From assembly GCA_965222345.1 (NCBI GenBank), contig CBDCTS010000004.1, positions 124,001 to 188,000 on the forward strand: a DNA stretch of 64,000 bases. Reading direction: 5' to 3'. This stretch comes from JADFGZ01 sp965222345. Lineage in GTDB: Bacteria > Acidobacteriota > Terriglobia > 2-12-FULL-54-10. How positions within the stretch are numbered: position 1 is the first letter of the stretch; every line of letters begins with the position of its first letter. The notes under the pieces are model-generated. The model saw nothing but the letters and a program-made list of their open reading frames with translations. It was not told the DNA's origin and ran no database searches. Below, piece by piece: positions 59,738 to 64,000 of this stretch. A program made the translations under genes and the position numbers.

Positions 59738-61050
59738 TGCGGTGGCTAAAGTTCAGTGCCGTCGGCGCGATGGGTATGACAGTGCAGATCGCCATGCTTG
59801 CTGTTGGCGTTCATCTACTTCATTTGCACTACCTCCTAGCAACACTGATTTCGGTGGAGGCGGCGCTGCTACACAACTTCGTTTGGCACGTGACTTGGAC
59901 TTGGCCAACACACATCGGCCTGCACCGGTGGCTGCTCGGGTCCCTGTTACGTTTTCAATTGATCACGGGAACCGTCTCCATAGCTGGTAATGCTGGGTTC
60001 ATGTGGATTCTCGTCGGAACGGCACAACTGGAACCGGTCCTCGCCAATCTGCTGTGTGTCGGAGCATGTTCATTCGTGAACTTTGTCGTGTGCAACCGTT
60101 TCGTATTTGCTCCTTTGTTCGTGGCTCCCAGTTCGCTGACGCCACATGGAAACGCACGAACAGGTCTCTTGAAATTAGGAGAAATCGTCATGTCCCGGTT
60201 TCGTATTAGATCGAAACGCTTATACCTCTGCCTCTGTCTCTGTGCGTCCGTCACCGTTGGATCTGTGGCGCAGTTACAGGCGGAGGAACTGCGGAGCGAA
60301 ACAATCCATGCTTGGGACGAGTACGTCCTACTGACCGAGAAACGGATCGGTAAAGAACTCTGCTCGGGTGAGGGTTTCCTGGCACAGGACTTTCAAGAAC
60401 CCGCAGAGGCCCAGGCGGATCGCGAGTTAGTTCTGTCAGGCCGGATTCTGGTCCGGAAAGTGAATACGAAGACGCCCGCCGGGAAAGACATCAAAGTCCC
60501 GGGCGGCATGATCCACCATTGGAGAGGCAGCGTGTTCATTCCAGGAGTCAGGCTCGACAGCGTTCTTCAGGCCGTCCAGAAACACGATGACGAAGATTCT
60601 AGACAAGAAGACGTTCTCGAATCGAGAGTCCTCAAACGAGATGGGGATTCCCTCCACATCTTCCTCAAACTGGTGCGCTCAAAATTTATCACGGTGACTT
60701 ACAACACGGAACACCTTGCCCTCTACCAGCGCCATGCTGCAAGGCAGGCTTCAAGCCGCTCCATCTCGACCAAGATCGCCGAACTTATCTCTGCCGGAAC
60801 ACCAAACGAGCGCGAGAAGCTGCCGGGCAGGGACCGCGGATTCTTGTGGCGCCTGAACTCCTACTGGCGTTATCAGGAAGTGGAAGGCGGTGTACTGGTC
60901 GAGTGCGAGGCACTGACATTGAGCCGTTCGATTCCTGCTCTCGTATCGCTGTTCGTGCGTCCCCTGATTGAAGGCGTGGCGAAGGAGTCGATGAACCGCA
61001 CACTTGCATCGATGAGGGAAAGATTAATAGCTCGACTTCCAATTCAGTGA
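59737..61050 (+). CDS. GtrA-like membrane domain continuing in frame into a secreted SRPBCC-like protein
   Basis: ATG 59737 shares bases with the preceding TGA. Residues 1-130 are a GtrA-like four-helix protein (WLKFSAVGAMGMTVQIAMLA, LLHNFVWHVTWTWPTH, RFVFAPLF), usually involved in moving lipid-linked sugars. No stop separates it from the second part, which has its own ribosome-binding site and start (next entry), so a 437-aa fusion or two products from one frame are both possible. Together with the phosphatidyltransferase it suggests glycolipid or lipid-carrier chemistry. Confidence 0.7.
   Translation: MRWLKFSAVGAMGMTVQIAMLAVGVHLLHLHYLLATLISVEAALLHNFVWHVTWTWPTHIGLHRWLLGSLLRFQLITGTVSIAGNAGFMWILVGTAQLEPVLANLLCVGACSFVNFVVCNRFVFAPLFVAPSSLTPHGNARTGLLKLGEIVMSRFRIRSKRLYLCLCLCASVTVGSVAQLQAEELRSETIHAWDEYVLLTEKRIGKELCSGEGFLAQDFQEPAEAQADRELVLSGRILVRKVNTKTPAGKDIKVPGGMIHHWRGSVFIPGVRLDSVLQAVQKHDDEDSRQEDVLESRVLKRDGDSLHIFLKLVRSKFITVTYNTEHLALYQRHAARQASSRSISTKIAELISAGTPNEREKLPGRDRGFLWRLNSYWRYQEVEGGVLVECEALTLSRSIPALVSLFVRPLIEGVAKESMNRTLASMRERLIARLPIQ
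60190..61050 (+). CDS. Secreted protein of acidobacterial SRPBCC-like type (internal start)
   Basis: 286 aa if started at ATG 60190, where GGAG lies eight bases upstream and a basic, then hydrophobic signal follows (RLYLCLCLCASVTVGSVA). Sequence such as KVPGGMIHHWRGSVFIPGVR, FITVTYNTEHLALYQRHAA, AASRS-like and DRGFLWRLNSYWRYQEVEGG matches a family I recall from Acidobacteria, with polyketide-cyclase/START-like features. Function unknown. In frame with the GtrA-like part upstream. Confidence 0.65.
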   Translation: MSRFRIRSKRLYLCLCLCASVTVGSVAQLQAEELRSETIHAWDEYVLLTEKRIGKELCSGEGFLAQDFQEPAEAQADRELVLSGRILVRKVNTKTPAGKDIKVPGGMIHHWRGSVFIPGVRLDSVLQAVQKHDDEDSRQEDVLESRVLKRDGDSLHIFLKLVRSKFITVTYNTEHLALYQRHAARQASSRSISTKIAELISAGTPNEREKLPGRDRGFLWRLNSYWRYQEVEGGVLVECEALTLSRSIPALVSLFVRPLIEGVAKESMNRTLASMRERLIARLPIQ

Positions 61051-61270
61051 CGAACTCAAGTGTCTGGCGGTACCCGGAACATGGATTCGAACGGCTCGAC
61101 CACAGGTAAGTTTTGAAAAGTGAAGTCGTCGGCCGCGAGGTTGAGAGCCATCGCGCGGGGAAACGAAGAAGGATCGCCCCTTCCCTGGTTCTGGTTGGCG
61201 TCATTTGTAGTCCCCTGTTGGAAGGGAATCGACTGAGATTGAATAGCATACCGGAGGAGGAGGTGGAAAA

Positions 61271-61921
61271 ATGACACGACCAAATCGGCAAGAAGGAACG
61301 GCGGGGTGGCTGTGGAGGCGACTCCGGCTCATTGTGCTGCCGCATCGATTGCACTCCAACGTTGAGTGTTACCCCATGCACCGCATATGGATTTGTGCGG
61401 TTGTCCTCCTCAGCAGCCTGATTCTTCTCTCGCCGCCTGTCTTGGGTCAGCAACGCACGGTTGACCTGCGGGGACACTTAGGCCACACCTATTTGCTGGA
61501 AGACACCCCTCCCCATGCGTGGGTGGGCGGCGGAGCCATAACCGCTGCCATGGGTTCTCGCTTCCGGCTCGGCGTGGAAGTGTTGCATGCCCGCATGTTC
61601 GGCAGATACAGCGACTACAAGGAACGCGCCCTGCTTGTTACTCCCGTCGTGGAGTACGAGTTTTCCCCAAACCGGCGCCTCAACCCCTATTTGGTGTTCG
61701 GTTTCGGGTACACTCAATATCGGTCGCTGATACCAAACGCAGAGCATTACTTCGACCCTTCTCTCCCCGAGTTCGAGTGGGACAAGGAGGGGGGCTTCAA
61801 TCTCGCAGGGGGGGTGGGCGTCCGGCTCTTCATGACGCGAGGATTCTTCGTGGCCCCGGAATTCCGCATCGGTTTGGTTCCCGTGCTGCGTTCAACAATC
61901 ACTCTCGGCTACTCGTTCTGA
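61271..61921 (+). CDS. Outer-membrane beta-barrel protein
   Basis: 216 aa. GGAGGAGG before ATG 61271 favours that start, although a standard signal peptide begins at Met36 (MHRIWICAVVLLSSLILLSP); both are possible. The mature part has alternating strands (RTVDLRGHLGHTYLL, VVEYEFSPNRRLNPYLVFGF, GGVGVRLFMTRGFFVAPEFR) and ends TITLGYSF with a terminal Phe, as in OmpA/OmpW-like eight-stranded barrels. Confidence 0.8.
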   Translation: MTRPNRQEGTAGWLWRRLRLIVLPHRLHSNVECYPMHRIWICAVVLLSSLILLSPPVLGQQRTVDLRGHLGHTYLLEDTPPHAWVGGGAITAAMGSRFRLGVEVLHARMFGRYSDYKERALLVTPVVEYEFSPNRRLNPYLVFGFGYTQYRSLIPNAEHYFDPSLPEFEWDKEGGFNLAGGVGVRLFMTRGFFVAPEFRIGLVPVLRSTITLGYSF

Positions 61922-62533
61922 GAGAGCGCTTCCTCCCGCCAGTCGCGGCGGCGGGATATATGTCGGTGAGTGATGCAGGATGACCCCCTGATTTCTTGGT
62001 TTGCTTTCTTATTATTGGACCGGTTTTGATGTCAGGGTTTCGGTAGATTCTCGAAGGGCAAGAGGGTGTACCGAATGAAGAGATCACGATTCACGGAGCG
62101 GGTCACGTCATTACCCAACTTGCGGCGGCTGTTCACGAAGGCGCCCATCAACTTTGAGTCGCCGGGGGAGCACACTCGGACGCCACGAGGCTGTTGAATT
62201 TGGACTGTCCGATCGACTTCATCCAGAAAAGCTCCGCCAGCGGCCCGCGCATACCGGTCCGAATTCGACCTTATTGCTCTCTGTTATAATCTCTGGCAGG
62301 CGAAATGGACTGTATCCCTCCCAAAGTGAAGTATCCGGTCTCGAGTCTTCAGTCATCGGGATGGGGAGCCGCATCCCAGGCAAGAAGCGTTGTCGTCGCC
62401 GGTCCAATAACCCGTTATTCGACATAATCAAGGTGCTGAAGTAACCGTAAGTCCTTCCGAGGGACAGTACCGGCGCTCCGACGAAATCGTCAACCCTCTT
62501 CGCAGTTTGGGGGCCTAATAGCTCGTCTTCCTG
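61922..62533. other. Intergenic stretch with a possible IS3 orfA trace
   Basis: About 600 bases without a supported gene. At 62072 a frame opens MKRSRFTER, like the first residues of IS3-type orfA proteins, then loses similarity. Nothing else is recognised. Confidence 0.4.
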
Positions 62534-64000
62534 TCACCCGGAAGACGCATGTTGCGTCTCACGCGCCTGGTCCAGACCTCGGACCGACAGCGTTCGGCCG
62601 GGGGTACGCTCGTTCGCGCGGCGGAACGCGGCCTCTGCTTCTTCGCCGCGGCCCTGGCGGAGCAGTTCTTCGCCGAGCAGCTCGAAGGTCGGCTTGAATA
62701 CTTCAGGTGGTCCGAAGGCGAAGGGCAACGCGTCTTCCGCTTCGGCGGCTTCGCGCAGGATTCCCAGACCCGATTCCGTGTTCCCCTCGGAAATTGCGAT
62801 GAGCCCTCGCAGCTCATCGAGGTGGAGTTGGTCCTCCGGAGAGCTCGGTTGCAATCCTTCGGCCAGCAGCTTCCGTGCTGGTTCGGCATTTCCTTGCCTC
62901 AGCGCGGCGAAGGCGTTGGTGAACTCATAACGGAGACGTTCCTCATCATCGGCAGGAGGATCAATCGTCCATCTCGAGGTGAGGCTCCAGTCTTCGGTGT
63001 CGAGCACGTGGCGCGTCCTCATCGACAAGAAATAGTCCCGTTCGGCGTCCTCGGCGTCCTCGCTCATCCGCCCGTGGCAGGTATCCATCAGAGCCTCGGC
63101 TTCGGCCGTTTCCCCGAGCATCAGATGACCGTAGTGCAGCCACGACGAGTAATGTCCGCACAGGTTTGCGCGCCGGCCTCTCTCCGAAAGTTGGGCGTCC
63201 TCGGTGCCGCGCGCGCGGATGTTGCCGCTGACCACTTCTTTCCACATTCCCATAGCCACGAAGATGTGTGTAGTCATGTGCTGTGCGTGGGCGGCGTTTG
63301 GCGCGATATCGGCATACGCCTGCGCCGCCGACAAACCAAGCGGCGCATGAATCGGATCGTCGAACGAGTGAATGATATAGTGTACCCCCCCGGGGTGATT
63401 CGGGTTGGCGTCGAACACCGGTTGTGCGACCGCCGCCGCTTTCATGTACGTTGCGAAATCTCGGCTGCCGTCGCGGCTCCCCAAAATCGACAGCGAGTAG
63501 AAAGCGCGGGCTTCGTGGTCGTCGGGGTACGTCTCGTACAGGTGACGCATGGCGTCCATGTAGGCCAGGTCCTGCTGCTCCTTGGAACCTTCCCCGTACA
63601 GCGCTTCCAGAGTGTCGAGATACATTGCTTCGCGCTCGCTGCCGGATTTCTTGCGCCGCTCCTCGCCGGTGGGCGCCAGCTTCTCGAGTGCCTTCCTGCC
63701 AGCCTCGGCGTCCTTCTGGCGCCACAGTGGGTGGTTGTAGGTCATTGCTTCGCCCCAGTAGGCGAGCGTAAACTCGGGGTCGGCTTGCTGGGCTTCGACA
63801 AAGGCCTCGGCCGCCGGTTCGAACTCAAAGCTGTGCAAAAACAGCAAACCCCGCAGAAACGGCTCCTGAGCGGCCTCGTTTCCCGAGTTCGGGAACGACA
63901 AGCTGCCAAGCCCTTCGACGTGGACGAGATCGCGATCAACGGACCCGGCGGCCTGGCCCGGTCGGCTCGATTCGCAGCCTGCCAGCCACAGCCCGGCCAG
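62534..64000 (-). CDS. TPR lipoprotein, 5' end beyond the window
   Basis: At least 488 aa; the frame runs open off the right edge. The first visible residues LAGLWLAGCESSRPG look like the end of a lipoprotein signal with lipobox LAGC. Then follow FLRGLLFLHSFEFEPAAEAF and ADPEFTLAYWGEAMTYNHPL, characteristic of a TPR family often found in Acidobacteria. Further conserved segments are NPNHPGGVHYIIHSFDDPIH and AQHMTTHIFVAMGMWKEVVS. C-terminal TPRs include LRQGNAEPARKLLAEGL and LRQGRGEEAEAAFRRANERT. Function unknown, probably an envelope-located scaffold. Confidence 0.85.
   Translation of the reverse strand: MAGLWLAGCESSRPGQAAGSVDRDLVHVEGLGSLSFPNSGNEAAQEPFLRGLLFLHSFEFEPAAEAFVEAQQADPEFTLAYWGEAMTYNHPLWRQKDAEAGRKALEKLAPTGEERRKKSGSEREAMYLDTLEALYGEGSKEQQDLAYMDAMRHLYETYPDDHEARAFYSLSILGSRDGSRDFATYMKAAAVAQPVFDANPNHPGGVHYIIHSFDDPIHAPLGLSAAQAYADIAPNAAHAQHMTTHIFVAMGMWKEVVSGNIRARGTEDAQLSERGRRANLCGHYSSWLHYGHLMLGETAEAEALMDTCHGRMSEDAEDAERDYFLSMRTRHVLDTEDWSLTSRWTIDPPADDEERLRYEFTNAFAALRQGNAEPARKLLAEGLQPSSPEDQLHLDELRGLIAISEGNTESGLGILREAAEAEDALPFAFGPPEVFKPTFELLGEELLRQGRGEEAEAAFRRANERTPGRTLSVRGLDQARETQHASSG

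Noticed and set aside
62072..62160. Possible IS3 orfA start (MKRSRFTER)
   Set aside because: Only eight or nine residues resemble orfA; too short to call an element.
1..64000. CRISPR arrays, rRNA and tRNA genes
   Set aside because: No regularly spaced short repeats and no conserved RNA gene sequences were found on reading.

Overview
The window looks like an acidobacterial chromosome segment (Bryobacteraceae/Solibacter-like), probably from an environmental genome. The main clue is two very large secreted proteins carrying the C-terminal domain known as TIGR03437, which is characteristic of that group. Carboxypeptidase-regulatory/TPR proteins, palindromic intergenic repeats and DUF5916 outer-membrane proteins agree with this. 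No rRNA, tRNA or CRISPR array was seen.

Layout. 1-2262: the 3' part of a CusA-type heavy-metal RND pump, cut by a complete IS3-family element with a TCGG target duplication. 2263-5540: decayed genes, namely a ParA fragment joined to a transposase fragment, a nucleoside deoxyribosyltransferase-like gene, a TIR-like effector gene split by a small frameshifting insertion, and the tail of a DNA methyltransferase. 5570-20570: housekeeping and cofactor genes: an IscU-like scaffold and an A-type Fe-S carrier, YggX, XdhC and MocA-like (molybdenum enzyme maturation), MoaA, ThiD, Nudix enzymes, a benzoate-CoA ligase pair, a cold-shock protein and a Sua5/YrdC protein. In this block lies a B12-type radical SAM gene whose apparent stop is a UGA. 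Reading through it gives Cys-Sec-Ala-Glu-Pro, followed by a hairpin that fits a bacterial SECIS. It is next to an ATP-grasp gene. 20701-34875: giant secreted proteins, QueF, an ACT protein, a LytTR regulator, a polysaccharide deacetylase, a beta-propeller protein with an in-frame UGA, and DNA polymerase X. 34883-46260: four tandem DUF5916/CBM9-like outer-membrane paralogues, with an ISNCY-type element between the second and third. 46390-49909: a pile of three abutting IS elements (truncated ISNCY, IS1380 without its right end, and a second IS3 copy) that marks a probable rearrangement point. 49934-64000: accessory genes: a VOC protein, a decayed LeuD, copper amine oxidase, periplasmic KatG divergent from a frameshifted oxyR with an OxyR-type operator, a winged-helix membrane regulator, CDP-alcohol phosphatidyltransferase with a GtrA-like protein, an outer-membrane barrel and a TPR lipoprotein.

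How it fits together. The 8-16 kb block supplies metal centres: Fe-S scaffold and carrier, iron trafficking, Moco synthesis and Mo-enzyme maturation. The selenocysteine radical SAM/ATP-grasp pair inside it is the best candidate for a poorly described system. The ends of the window are dominated by IS activity and gene decay.
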